Below, piece by piece: positions 24,587 to 33,089 of a stretch of DNA of 64,000 nucleotides (position 1 is the first letter of the stretch; the number at the start of each line of letters is the position of its first letter). The notes under the pieces were generated by a model that had not been told where the DNA came from, did no database searches, and saw only the letters and a program-made list of their open reading frames with translations. This DNA comes from Spelaeicoccus albus (lineage in GTDB: Bacteria; Actinomycetota; Actinomycetes; Actinomycetales; Brevibacteriaceae), in the NCBI RefSeq assembly GCF_013409065.1, contig NZ_JACBZP010000001.1:2986518-3050517 (forward strand), given 5' to 3'. A program made the translations under genes and the position numbers.

Positions 24587-24937
24587 ATGAGCACACATCA
24601 TCAAGTGCACCGCGTCACCGATGCACCGACGACGCAGGCCGAGGATATGAAGCCGCGAATGCTGAAATACGGCATTTCGATGGGCTTCCGGATCGTATTT
24701 TTCCCGATTGCGGTATTTTTCCTGGACGGATGGGTACGCATTGCTGCCATGATCATTGTCCTGTTGTTGCCGTGGATCGCGGTCGTCATCGCCAACGCCG
24801 GGCGCGAGACGACACCGCACAGCGAAGATTTGATCGACACGCCGTCGCCCGACACGCAGAGCGGGCAGCCGGTCGTGCGCGGCGAGATCGTCGACGGCTC
24901 GCAGAAAGGTGCGCGCGGAAACGGCGGTAAGTCGTGA
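24587..24937 (+). CDS. DUF3099 membrane protein
   Basis: 116 residues from the ATG at 24587. It has the DUF3099 core DMKPRMLKYGISMGFRIVFF followed by two hydrophobic segments (IVFFPIAVFFLDGW and AAMIIVLLLPWIAVVIANAG) and a polar tail. It is a small actinobacterial membrane protein of unknown function. Its stop overlaps the next start by four bases. It is divergent from fabG with a 188-base region between them. Confidence 0.85.
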   Translation: MSTHHQVHRVTDAPTTQAEDMKPRMLKYGISMGFRIVFFPIAVFFLDGWVRIAAMIIVLLLPWIAVVIANAGRETTPHSEDLIDTPSPDTQSGQPVVRGEIVDGSQKGARGNGGKS

Positions 24938-25215
24938 GCCAGGCCGCCGGCAGCCCGGAGGAATTGTTCGGTCTGTCGCAGCAGCCCGACGTCCGATCGC
25001 CGGCGGCGGATCAGCGACAGTGTTCGCGCAAGGGCTGCCGGGAGCAGGCATCGTGGGCACTGCTGTGGAACAATCCGCGGATTCACACGCCGTCCCGCCG
25101 CAAGGTGTGGTTGGCCTGCGCCGAGCACCGTGATTGGCTGGAAGAGTATCTGGCCAGCCGAGCCCTCTGGAAGCAGACGGTGCGCGTCGACGACATCCCC
25201 GGAGACGCTGGATAG
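24934..25215 (+). CDS. Small zinc-ribbon-like actinobacterial protein
   Basis: 93 residues. The core QCSRKGCREQASWALLWNNP with HTPSRRKVWLACAEHRDWLE has Cys-x4-Cys followed by Cys-x2-His, a likely metal site. Homologs are common near SURF1 genes and are often mislabelled 'acetone carboxylase'. Function unknown. It is coupled to the DUF3099 gene by an ATGA-type overlap and overlaps the SURF1 start by one base, so all three are probably one transcript. Confidence 0.75.
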   Translation: MSQAAGSPEELFGLSQQPDVRSPAADQRQCSRKGCREQASWALLWNNPRIHTPSRRKVWLACAEHRDWLEEYLASRALWKQTVRVDDIPGDAG

Positions 25216-26156
25216 TGAACTCCGACTACCGCCTGATTTTCAACAAGCGCTGGCTCGGTTACCTGGCCGGCGCGATCGTTTTCGCGATCGCCTGCGTCGG
25301 GCTCGGCCATTGGCAGCTCGATCGGCGCGCCGAGAAGCACGCCGAAGTGGTTCGGCTGAATGAGAACTACGACTCGACGCCGGTGGCCATCTCGTCGGTG
25401 CTGCCCCGTCACGGCAGTGATTTGCCGGCGAATTCCGAATGGAAACGCGTCAAGTTCACCGGGACCTACGACACCGACCACACCGAACTGGCCCGCAACC
25501 GCCCTCTGGACGGGCAGTCCGGGTACGAGGTGATAGTCCCGTTCAAGCTCAAGGGCGGCGGAGGCATCCTCGTCGATCGAGGATGGGTCTCGACGAACAA
25601 GAGCGGCAGTGCGCCGTCGTCCGTGCCGCAGCCCGAGGACGGCACGGTCACGGTCGTGGCCCGCATGCAGCCCAGCCAGTCCAATACCGGGCAGGGGTCG
25701 CCCCAGGGGCAACTGACGGCCATCGACCCGTCCGACGTGCACGTCGACTATCCGCTGTATCAAGGAGCGTACGTGCTGATGCAGACGGAGAGTCCGGCTG
25801 CGCAGGCCACGCCTCAACCGCTGCCGAAACCGTCGATCAGCGACGGCGTCAACCTGTCGTATGCGATGCAGTGGTTCTGTTTTGGCATCATGGCTCTTTT
25901 TGCGTTCGTCTACTCGATCCGCCAGGAGGTCCGGCGCCGCCGTGAGGACGACGAGCTCGAGGCGGCAATGGCCGAATCCGGCGAGGATTTCGACAAAGCG
26001 GACATCCCGATCCGCCCGCGCACGTCCAGCGCGGAACGCCGACAGGAAGAGACCGGCCGGCCGACGTCGAACCAGGTCCGCCAGCCGAAGCGCCGGCGGA
26101 CGCGGCGCACCGCCGAGGACGAGGAAGACGAGATCCTGGCCCGCCAGGGGTATTGA
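25215..26156 (+). CDS. SURF1 family cytochrome oxidase biogenesis protein
   Basis: 313 residues from a GTG at 25215 (VNSDYRLIFNKRWLGYLAGA). One N-terminal membrane segment ends in the motif LGHWQLDRRAEK. It is followed by the extracytoplasmic SURF1 domain (FTGTYDTDHTELARNRPLDG, GGILVDRGWVS, LPKPSISDGVNLSYAMQWFC) and a second membrane segment. A basic/acidic tail of about 90 residues (RRTRRTAEDEEDEILARQGY) is longer than in most SURF1 proteins. SURF1 helps insert heme a into cytochrome oxidase, consistent with ctaA and ctaB elsewhere in this window. Confidence 0.92.
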   Translation: MNSDYRLIFNKRWLGYLAGAIVFAIACVGLGHWQLDRRAEKHAEVVRLNENYDSTPVAISSVLPRHGSDLPANSEWKRVKFTGTYDTDHTELARNRPLDGQSGYEVIVPFKLKGGGGILVDRGWVSTNKSGSAPSSVPQPEDGTVTVVARMQPSQSNTGQGSPQGQLTAIDPSDVHVDYPLYQGAYVLMQTESPAAQATPQPLPKPSISDGVNLSYAMQWFCFGIMALFAFVYSIRQEVRRRREDDELEAAMAESGEDFDKADIPIRPRTSSAERRQEETGRPTSNQVRQPKRRRTRRTAEDEEDEILARQGY

Positions 26157-26164
26157 GCCGTCGG

Positions 26165-27763
26165 CTACTCGAGCGAGACGAGATCCTGGTAGGTGTCGTT
26201 CCAGAGGTCTTCGTCGCCGTCCGGCAGCAGCAACACCCTGTCGGGCGACAAGGCCTTGACGGCGCCCTCGTCGTGCGTGACGAGGACAATCGCGCCCTCA
26301 TAGTTTTCAATCGCTCCCAGCACCTCTTCGCGGCTGGCCGGGTCGAGGTTGTTCGTCGGCTCGTCGAGCAACAGCACGTTGGCCGCCGACACCACCAGGG
26401 TGGCAAGGGCCAGCCGCGTCTTTTCGCCGCCGGACAGCACATCGGCCGGCTTGTGCACGTCGTCGCCGGAGAACAAAAACGAGCCGAGAACGTTCCGCAC
26501 CGCCGTGTCGTCGAGATCCGGGGCATTTGACCGCATGTTCTCCAGGACGGTGCGATCGATGTCGAGAGTGTCGTGTTCCTGGGCGTAATAGCCCAGTTTC
26601 AGACCGTGGCCCGGAGTCACGGTGCCGCTGTCGGGCCGGTCGACGCCCGCCAGCATCCGCAGCAGCGTGGTCTTCCCGGCACCGTTGAAGCCCAGGACGA
26701 CGACGCGGGTTCCCCTGTCGATGGCCAGATCGACGTCGGTGAACACCTCGAGCGAGCCGTACGACTTGCTCAACGACTCCGCCGTCAGCGGCACCCGCCC
26801 GCATTTGGCAGGAGTCGGGAACCGCAGGTGAGCGACCTTGTCGGAAGCGCGTTCGGACTCCAGCCCGCCCATCAGGCGTTCGGCCCGGCGTGCCATGTTC
26901 TGCGCCGCGACCGCCTTGGTTGCCTTGGCCCGCATCTTGTCGGCCTGCGCCATCAGTGCCGATGCCTTCTTTTCGGCGTTCGCACGCTCGCGTTTCCGGC
27001 GCCGTTCGTCGGTCTCGCGCTGTTCGAGGTAGCGGGCCCATCCCATCGAGTAGATGTCGATCACCGAGCGGTTGGCGTCCAGATAAAAGACCTTGTTGAC
27101 TGTTTCACCCAGCAGGTCGACGTCGTGGCTGATCACGATGAGCGCGCCCGGGAACGTTTTCAAATAGTCGCGCAGCCACAGGATCGATTCGGCGTCCAAG
27201 TGGTTGGTCGGCTCGTCGAGCAGCATGGTGTCGACGCCGGCGAACAAAATGCGCGAGAGTTCGACGCGCCGCCGCTGCCCGCCGGACAAGGTGCGCAACG
27301 GCTGGCCGAGCAAGCGTTCGTCCAATCCGAGATTCCCGGCAATGGCACCGGCCTCGGATTCACTGGCGTATCCGCCCTTGGCCTGGAACTGTTCCTCCAA
27401 GCGCGGATACCGGTCCATTGCTTTCGCGCTCACGGCCGGGTCGCTGCTGGCCATGTCTTCTTCGGTGGCGCGCATTCGCCGGATCACGCCGTCGAGATCA
27501 CGCGCCGACAGGATCCGGTCGCGCGCTATCACCTCGAGATCGCCGGTGCGGGGGTCCTGCGGCAGGTAGCCGACTTCGCCGTTGCGGGTGACCGTGCCGG
27601 CGGCGGGCATCGCGTCCCCGGCGAGCACTTTCGTCAGGGTCGTCTTGCCGGCGCCGTTCCGGCCCACGAGTCCGACCTTGTCGCCGGCATCCACTCGGAA
27701 TGTCACGGAATCCATGAGCAGGCGCGCGCCGGCACGCAGTTCAAGGTCTTGGACGGCTATCAC
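26165..27763 (-). CDS. ABC-F family ATPase
   Basis: 532 residues with two ATPase domains and no membrane part. Domain 1: GLVGRNGAGKTTLTKVLAG, LSGGQRRRVELSRIL, DTMLLDEPTNHLDAES. A charged linker of about 70 residues (RRRKRERANAEKKASAL) follows. Domain 2: LGFNGAGKTTLLRMLAG, LSGGEKTRLALATLV, LLLDEPTNNLDPAS. ABC-F proteins act on the ribosome E site as translation factors or antibiotic-protection factors. This looks like the housekeeping actinobacterial type, but resistance cannot be excluded from sequence. Confidence 0.93.
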   Translation of the reverse strand: MIAVQDLELRAGARLLMDSVTFRVDAGDKVGLVGRNGAGKTTLTKVLAGDAMPAAGTVTRNGEVGYLPQDPRTGDLEVIARDRILSARDLDGVIRRMRATEEDMASSDPAVSAKAMDRYPRLEEQFQAKGGYASESEAGAIAGNLGLDERLLGQPLRTLSGGQRRRVELSRILFAGVDTMLLDEPTNHLDAESILWLRDYLKTFPGALIVISHDVDLLGETVNKVFYLDANRSVIDIYSMGWARYLEQRETDERRRKRERANAEKKASALMAQADKMRAKATKAVAAQNMARRAERLMGGLESERASDKVAHLRFPTPAKCGRVPLTAESLSKSYGSLEVFTDVDLAIDRGTRVVVLGFNGAGKTTLLRMLAGVDRPDSGTVTPGHGLKLGYYAQEHDTLDIDRTVLENMRSNAPDLDDTAVRNVLGSFLFSGDDVHKPADVLSGGEKTRLALATLVVSAANVLLLDEPTNNLDPASREEVLGAIENYEGAIVLVTHDEGAVKALSPDRVLLLPDGDEDLWNDTYQDLVSLE

Positions 27764-27842
27764 GAATGGGGTTCCTTAGACTTGCGGTTTTGGGCAACCT
27801 ATCCAGTCTACGGAACCCGGCAAATCGTGTGACGGGGTGCGA

Positions 27843-28529
27843 CTAGATGTTCCCGGACGAGTGCGCCAGATGGTCGCGAACAATCGTTTGCAGATACTGC
27901 CGAACCGGGACGCCGTCGTCGGCGGCGCGCCCGATCAGCCGTTCCGATTCGTCGGAGTCCAGCTCGAGCGTGTACGTCACCGGCACGTCGACGTCGTCGA
28001 ACAGCGTGGCTGCCGGCGTCGGAGCCTCGTACGGGTTGATCGGCTTGGAGTCTTTTTTGCCGATGATGCGCGTCCAGCCGGGCCCGGTTTGCGCGGGCTC
28101 GCCGGCTTGGAACGCGGAAGCGGCGGCATGGGCCCGGCGGTCCGCAGCGATGTTCAGCGGGTGATCACCATGCCCTTTGACCCATTCGAACCGGTAATTG
28201 CGGTCTTGGAGCTCGGTATCGATGGCCTGCATCAGCGATGCGTTCTGCACGGGCGATCCGTTGGATTTACGCCATCCGCGGCGCTTCCACCCGGGCATCC
28301 ACTCGGTGACCGACCGGATCACGTACTGGCTGTCGCACAGCAACACGACTTGTTCATCGAGGCCCCGGGTGGCGCGGAACAGTTCCAGGACTGCCGTCAG
28401 CTCGCCTTGATTGTTCGTACCGTACGGCCAACCGCCGGCCGCCCAACAGTCTTCGTCGACGTACCAGGCCCAGCCGGCCGGGCCCGGATTGCCGAGTGCG
28501 GATCCATCCGCTGCTACTTCAATAACCAC
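27843..28529 (-). CDS. rnhA: Ribonuclease HI with C-terminal extension
   Basis: 228 residues. The RNase H domain covers about residues 1-140 with the acidic residues in VIEVAADGSALGNPGPAGWA, TNNQGELTAVLE, VVLLCDSQYVIRSV and VKGHGDHPLNIAADRRA. It degrades RNA in RNA-DNA hybrids. After it comes a 90-residue tail (ATLFDDVDVPVTYTLELDSD, GVPVRQYLQTIVRDHLAHSS) resembling the short charged helices of other actinobacterial RNase HI proteins. The tail's role is unknown. It starts with ATG at 28529, downstream of sufT but separated by a repeat array. Confidence 0.9.
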   Translation of the reverse strand: MVIEVAADGSALGNPGPAGWAWYVDEDCWAAGGWPYGTNNQGELTAVLELFRATRGLDEQVVLLCDSQYVIRSVTEWMPGWKRRGWRKSNGSPVQNASLMQAIDTELQDRNYRFEWVKGHGDHPLNIAADRRAHAAASAFQAGEPAQTGPGWTRIIGKKDSKPINPYEAPTPAATLFDDVDVPVTYTLELDSDESERLIGRAADDGVPVRQYLQTIVRDHLAHSSGNI

Positions 28530-28569
28530 GTACCTAACCTACCAATGATCGACTTGGATCCCGTCGTCG

Positions 28570-28703
28570 TTCCGCGTGTGCCTCGCACAGCTCCGCGTAG
28601 GTGTAGTCGTTCCGCGTGGGCGTCGAACACGTTCCGGGCCCACGCGGAGTCACGACACCTACGCGGAACGAGACGCGCCGCCCGCACCGACGCCTACGCG
28701 GAA
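28570..28703. repeat. Array of six CCGCGT-type motifs, three direct and three inverted
   Basis: Motif TTCCGCGTNGG/NTG occurs at 28570-28580, 28591-28601 and 28610-28620, and as reverse complement at 28639-28649, 28658-28668 and 28693-28703. The segments 28591-28620 and 28639-28668 are nearly perfect inverted repeats around an 18-base loop, so a long hairpin would form. It fills the gap between sufT and rnhA (both minus strand). It may terminate the suf transcript. Confidence 0.75.
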
Positions 28704-28725
28704 CTGATGGAAAGCAGGCGTCGGT
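28686..28725 (-). terminator. Stem-loop at the sufT stop codon
   Basis: ACCGACGCCT (28686-28695) pairs perfectly with AGGCGTCGGT (28716-28725) across 20 bases, overlapping the last base of the sufT stop. It is GC-rich without a T run. It is probably part of the transcription end of the suf operon, or protects its mRNA. Confidence 0.45.
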
Positions 28726-29060
28726 TAGATGTTGAAACCCAGCGCGCGCATTTGCTCGCGGCCGTCCTCGGTGATCTTTTCCGGCCCCCACGGCGGCATC
28801 CAGACCCAGTTGAGGCGGAAATCCGGGACGACGTCCAGCAAGCACTGTTCGGTCTGGTCATAAAGCACGTCGGTCAACGGGCACGCGGCCGACGTGAGCG
28901 TCATCTCGATGATGGCGCAGCCGTTTTCGTCCACGCTGATGCCGTAGACGAGTCCGAGGTCGACGACGTTAACGCCCAACTCGGGATCGACCACGTCCTT
29001 CATGGCCTCTTCTACTTCTTCTACTGTCGCCGGAACGGGACCGGCCAGCGGTTCAGTCAT
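28725..29060 (-). CDS. sufT: Metal-sulfur cluster assembly factor SufT (DUF59/MIP18)
   Basis: 111 residues with EAMKDVVDPELGVNVVDLGL, the DUF59 core, and the cysteine in LTSAACPLTDVLYDQTEQ. It ends VWMPPWGPEKITEDGREQM. SufT proteins help mature Fe-S enzymes, especially under high Fe-S demand. It is the last gene of the suf operon, starting four bases after the sufU stop, so its role in Fe-S assembly is well supported by context. Confidence 0.93.
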   Translation of the reverse strand: MTEPLAGPVPATVEEVEEAMKDVVDPELGVNVVDLGLVYGISVDENGCAIIEMTLTSAACPLTDVLYDQTEQCLLDVVPDFRLNWVWMPPWGPEKITEDGREQMRALGFNI

Positions 29061-29064
29061 AGCG

Positions 29065-29523
29065 CTACCCTTTCATTGTTCGTGCTTGACGCAGCGCGTC
29101 CGAGAACGCCGCCCACGCCAATAGTGCACATTTAATTCTCGCAGGATATTTGGAAACTCCGCTGAATGCCGCGGCATCGCCTAAAACTTCTTCATCGGGA
29201 TCGGCCTTCCCCCGAGAATGCATGAGCTCGTTGAATTCGTCCACCACCGCGTCGATACCGTCGGGGCCGACGTCGCCGACGAGGTCCGTCAGCACGGACG
29301 CCGAGGCCATCGAAATCGAGCAGCCCTGGCCGTCCCAGCGGATTTCGATAGCGCCGTCCGGCTCCGCGACGTTCACCTCGAGCGTGATCTCGTCGCCACA
29401 GGTCGGATTGACCTGATGAGACCTGCCCGGCCAGGCCGGATCGGTCAACGGCTCGTTGCCGTTCCGCTTCTTGGAATGGTCGAGAATCACCTGCTGATAC
29501 AGGTTCTCCAAATCCGAACTCAT
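29065..29523 (-). CDS. sufU: Fe-S cluster assembly sulfur-transfer protein SufU
   Basis: 152 residues from the ATG at 29523, which overlaps the sufS stop by four bases. Three zinc-binding cysteines are in place: HQVNPTCGDEITLEV, GQGCSISMASASVLTDLV and ARIKCALLAWAAF. The insert typical of SufU rather than IscU is present. SufU accepts persulfide sulfur from SufS and passes it to SufBCD. An apparent long frame covering this gene and part of sufS in another phase is an artefact. Confidence 0.95.
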   Translation of the reverse strand: MSSDLENLYQQVILDHSKKRNGNEPLTDPAWPGRSHQVNPTCGDEITLEVNVAEPDGAIEIRWDGQGCSISMASASVLTDLVGDVGPDGIDAVVDEFNELMHSRGKADPDEEVLGDAAAFSGVSKYPARIKCALLAWAAFSDALRQARTMKG

Positions 29524-30785
29524 GCCACGTTCCCCACAAAGAATCGCCGGACGTCGGCAACTGCTCCCAGGAAGACGTCGATCTCTTCCTCGGTGTTGTA
29601 CAGATAGGCGCTGGCGCGGGTGGTGGCCGTGAGCCCGTATCGACGGTGCAACGGCTGGGCGCAATGATGACCCACGCGCACCGCCACTCCCCTGTCGTCG
29701 AGGAATTGGCCGACGTCGTGCGCGTGCACGCCGTCGACGTCGAAACTCACCAGCCCGAGCCGGTCGGCGGCCTCGGTGGGGCCGATCATGCGCACCCCCG
29801 GGATCTCTTGGATGCCGTCGACCAGACGCGCCCCCAGGTGCTGTTCCCACCCGTGGATGCGGTCCATTCCGGTCTCGTCCAAATAGTCGGCCGCCGCCGA
29901 GAGCCCCACGGTCTGAGCAATGGGCTGCGTACCGGCCTCGAAACGCTGCGGCGGATCCATGAAGTCGCTTCCCACCATGGTGACGGTGCGGATCATCGAG
30001 CCGCCCGTCAGGAACGGCGGCAACGACGCCAACGCTTCCCGGGTGCCGTACAGCGCGCCGAGCCCGCCGGGTCCGAGCATCTTGTGACTGGAAAACGCTG
30101 CGAAGTCCACCCCGAGTGCATGCATATCGACCGGCATGTGCGGCACCGATTGGCAGGCGTCCAGCACGCTGAGCGCACCGACTCGCCGGGCCCGCGCGGC
30201 CAGATCCGCCGCATCGTTGATGGTCCCCAGGACGTTCGACGCGTGCGTGAACGCGAAGACTGCCGTCTTCTCGCCGAGCACCACGTCGAGATCCTCGGCG
30301 TTCAGACGGCCGTCCTCGCCCAACGACACATACCGCAATGCGGCGCCGGTCCGTGCGGCGAGTTGCTGCCACGGCACCAGGTTGGCGTGATGCTCCATCT
30401 CGGTGACGACGATTTCGCTACCGGGACCGAGGTTGACCGGCGAGCCCGGGTTCCCCAGGGCGTACGCCACCAGATTCAACGATTCGGTGGCGTTCTTGGT
30501 CCACACAATTTCGTCCTCGTCGGCACCGACGAACGTCGCCACCCGGTGCCGGGCCCCCTCGTAGGCGTCGGTCGCCGCAACGGCGAGCGTGTGGGCTCCC
30601 CGGTGCACGGCGGCGTTGCGGCGAACATAGAAATCCTGTTCGGCCTCGAGCACGCTCACCGGTTTTTGCGAAGTCGCTCCCGAATCGAGATAGACCAGCG
30701 GCGAAGAACCCACGCGTTCGTCCAGCACCGGGAAATCGTTCCGGATGCGCTGAACCTCGGGCGGGGTCAAGGACACGTCACTCAT
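29520..30785 (-). CDS. sufS: Cysteine desulfurase SufS
   Basis: 421 residues (MSDVSLTPPEVQRIRNDFPV), class II desulfurase. It has YLDSGATSQKPVSVLEAEQD, the PLP lysine in DFAAFSSHKMLGPGGLGALY and the catalytic cysteine in VAVRVGHHCAQPLHRRYGLT. It releases sulfur from L-cysteine as an enzyme persulfide for SufU. Its ATG shares one base with the sufC stop (TAATG) and its stop overlaps the sufU start, so it is tightly coupled in the operon. Confidence 0.96.
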   Translation of the reverse strand: MSDVSLTPPEVQRIRNDFPVLDERVGSSPLVYLDSGATSQKPVSVLEAEQDFYVRRNAAVHRGAHTLAVAATDAYEGARHRVATFVGADEDEIVWTKNATESLNLVAYALGNPGSPVNLGPGSEIVVTEMEHHANLVPWQQLAARTGAALRYVSLGEDGRLNAEDLDVVLGEKTAVFAFTHASNVLGTINDAADLAARARRVGALSVLDACQSVPHMPVDMHALGVDFAAFSSHKMLGPGGLGALYGTREALASLPPFLTGGSMIRTVTMVGSDFMDPPQRFEAGTQPIAQTVGLSAAADYLDETGMDRIHGWEQHLGARLVDGIQEIPGVRMIGPTEAADRLGLVSFDVDGVHAHDVGQFLDDRGVAVRVGHHCAQPLHRRYGLTATTRASAYLYNTEEEIDVFLGAVADVRRFFVGNVA

Positions 30786-31549
30786 TATGCGTTCGCGGCC
30801 GCCTTGACGTAGCGGTCGTAGCCTTCTTCCTCGAGACGGTCGGCCATTTCCGGTCCGCCCTCTTCGGCGACGCGACCGGCGACGAACACGTGGACGAAGT
30901 CGGGCTTCACATAACGCAGAATGCGCGTGTAGTGCGTGATCAGCATGATTCCGACGTCGGTGCTCTCCTTGACGCGGTTGACGCCTTCGGACACGATCTT
31001 CAACGCATCGACGTCCAATCCCGAGTCGGTCTCGTCAAGCACCGCGAACTTCGGGCCGAGCAGTTCCATCTGCAGGATCTCGTGACGCTTCTTCTCGCCG
31101 CCGGAAAATCCTTCGTTCACATTGCGTTCGGCGAACGCCGGATCGACCTTGAGCCGCTCCATGGCGGACTTCATGTCCTTCACCCAGTGACGCAGGCTCG
31201 GCGCTTCGCCGTCCAGTGCCGTCTTGGCCGAGCGCAGGAAATTCGACACGGACACGCCGGGAACCTCGACCGGGTACTGCATGGCCAGGAACAATCCGGC
31301 CCTGGCGCGCTCGTCGACCTTCATCTGAAGGATGTCCTCGCCGTCAAGATGCGCCGTGCCTTGGGTGACGTGGTACTTCGGGTGGCCGGCCAAGGAGTAG
31401 GCAAGCGTCGACTTGCCCGATCCGTTCGGGCCCATGATGGCGTGGGTCTCGCCCTGCGACATGTCGAGGTTCACGCCGCGCAGGATTTCTTTCGACCCGG
31501 CGTCGGTTTCGACGCTGACATGTAGGTCGCGAATGGACAGGGTAGACAT
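30785..31549 (-). CDS. sufC: Fe-S assembly ATPase SufC
   Basis: 254 residues, ABC-type ATPase without membrane partner: Walker A IMGPNGSGKSTLAYSLAG, signature NEGFSGGEKKRHEILQMEL, Walker B FAVLDETDSGLDVDALK, switch MLITHYTRIL. The SGGEKKRHE signature and DETDSGLD are SufC-specific. It joins SufB and SufD in the scaffold complex and drives cluster assembly. Its start overlaps the stop of the Rieske gene by one base (TAATG). Confidence 0.97.
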   Translation of the reverse strand: MSTLSIRDLHVSVETDAGSKEILRGVNLDMSQGETHAIMGPNGSGKSTLAYSLAGHPKYHVTQGTAHLDGEDILQMKVDERARAGLFLAMQYPVEVPGVSVSNFLRSAKTALDGEAPSLRHWVKDMKSAMERLKVDPAFAERNVNEGFSGGEKKRHEILQMELLGPKFAVLDETDSGLDVDALKIVSEGVNRVKESTDVGIMLITHYTRILRYVKPDFVHVFVAGRVAEEGGPEMADRLEEEGYDRYVKAAANA

Positions 31550-31878
31550 TAATTAGCTCCTATTTGTACTGACACGTCCACCAGGAGATCGTCTCCGTCT
31601 TGGCGGACCGGGAAAACTGCTACCGGTTCGGTGGCCGGCGGGGTCAAGGGCTGGCCGGACTTCAGGTCGAAGGTCGACCCGTGCAGCCAGCATTCGATAG
31701 TGCAATCGTCGACGTCGCCTTCCGACAAGGAGACTTCCTCGTGCGTGCAGGTGTCGTCGATGGCGTGCACCGTTCCGTCGGAATCGCGGACGACGGCGAT
31801 CTTGCGACCGTCGAGGATCACAAGCTTCGCCGAGTCCGGCTCCACTTCGTCCGCACGGCAGACGGGCTGGAAACTCAT
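31549..31878 (-). CDS. Rieske-type [2Fe-2S] ferredoxin in the suf operon
   Basis: 109 residues with the Rieske motifs CTHEEVSLSEG and CWLHGSTFD, giving the Cys-x-His and Cys-x2-His pairs. It resembles small NirD/BphF-like ferredoxins. Actinobacterial suf operons regularly carry this gene between sufD and sufC. It may deliver electrons to, or report on, Fe-S assembly; its exact role is not established. It overlaps sufD by four bases and sufC by one. Confidence 0.92.
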   Translation of the reverse strand: MSFQPVCRADEVEPDSAKLVILDGRKIAVVRDSDGTVHAIDDTCTHEEVSLSEGDVDDCTIECWLHGSTFDLKSGQPLTPPATEPVAVFPVRQDGDDLLVDVSVQIGAN

Positions 31879-33089
31879 TGCATGCTCCGCGCAAGTTCGT
31901 CTTCGATGGCGACCGACAGCCGATCGACGATGGACGGAACCCGGATCTGCTGAATGACCTCGTTGAAGAAGCCGCGCACCACGAGGCGCCGCGCCTCGAT
32001 TTCCGGCACGCCGCGAGACATCAGGTAGAACAGATGTTCCTCGTCGAAGCGGCCGGTAGCCGATGCGTGGCCGGCGCCTTCGATCTCACCGGTCTCGATC
32101 TCCAGGTCCGGAACCGAATCGGCGCGCGCACCCTTGGTCAGAACCAGGTTGCGGTTCAGCTCGTACGTGTTGATGCCCAGAGCGCTCGGGCGGATCAGGA
32201 CGTCGCCCACCCAGATGGTGTGCGCTCCATCGCCCTGCAATGCGCCCTTGTACTTCACGTTCGACGTGCAGTTCGGGGTGGCATGGTCGACAAAGAGCCG
32301 CTGCTCCAAGTGCTGGCCCTCGTCGGCGAAGTACACGCCGAGCATTTCCAGCTCGCCGCCCTCGGCCTCGTAGGTGGCGTTCGGCGTGAGCCGCACCAGG
32401 TCGCCGCCCAGGGTGATCGCAATGTGTTTGAGCTTGGAATCACGGCCGAGCGACGAGTGGTGTGCTGCCATGTGGACGGCATCGTCGTCCCAGTCCTGGA
32501 TGGACACCAGCGTGAGTTCGGCCGAATCGCCGACGACGATTTCGACGTTCTCGCTGAGCACCGACGAACCGTGGTAGTCGAGCACGACCACCGCCTTGGA
32601 AAACGGTTCGGCCTTTACCACGACGTGGGAGGCGGCGGGTTCCATCGAGGAGCCGGTGAAGGTCAACGACGATTCGCCGACCGCTTCCACCTCCTTGCCG
32701 ACGGTGAGCACGGTGGCCTTTTCAAAGGAAGACCAGGCCGACGCCGCGATCCGCTCATCCGGCAGGCCGCCGAGGCCGATGCGCTTGTCGTCGCGTGCCA
32801 CCTGCTCGACGCTCACGCCGTCCGCAGTTTGAATGGATAGCTCCGGGGCGGGCCCGGTCAATTCCATCGTGTCGAGACCGCGCAGGCGATCCAACGGGGT
32901 GAATCGCCATTCTTCTTCGCGGCCGCCGATCACCGGGTAGGCGTTCGGGTCGGTCGACCGAATACGCGCGGCACGGGACTGCCTGGCGGCGTCCGGCGCC
33001 TCCGGGACCGCGCCGTGCGAATGCGCGGTGTTGCCGTGATTAGTTGTCACGTTGGGCTCTGTCTCCTCTTGCTCGAAAATTGTGGACAT
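31875..33089 (-). CDS. sufD: Fe-S cluster assembly protein SufD
   Basis: 404 residues. It has the SufB/SufD beta-helix core, with VVLDYHGSSVLSENVEIVVG, LFVDHATPNCTSNVKYKGAL and a C-terminal segment [20 protein letters not shown] that contacts SufC. The conserved histidine in DHATPNCTS is present. With SufB and SufC it forms the SufBC2D scaffold. Its ATG shares one base with the sufB stop. Confidence 0.95.
   Translation of the reverse strand: MSTIFEQEETEPNVTTNHGNTAHSHGAVPEAPDAARQSRAARIRSTDPNAYPVIGGREEEWRFTPLDRLRGLDTMELTGPAPELSIQTADGVSVEQVARDDKRIGLGGLPDERIAASAWSSFEKATVLTVGKEVEAVGESSLTFTGSSMEPAASHVVVKAEPFSKAVVVLDYHGSSVLSENVEIVVGDSAELTLVSIQDWDDDAVHMAAHHSSLGRDSKLKHIAITLGGDLVRLTPNATYEAEGGELEMLGVYFADEGQHLEQRLFVDHATPNCTSNVKYKGALQGDGAHTIWVGDVLIRPSALGINTYELNRNLVLTKGARADSVPDLEIETGEIEGAGHASATGRFDEEHLFYLMSRGVPEIEARRLVVRGFFNEVIQQIRVPSIVDRLSVAIEDELARSMQ

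Noticed and set aside
29065-30372. 435-codon frame that includes SufU and part of sufS in the wrong phase
   Set aside because: Only the last 152 codons from the ATG at 29523 are coding; the rest is an out-of-frame reading of sufS.
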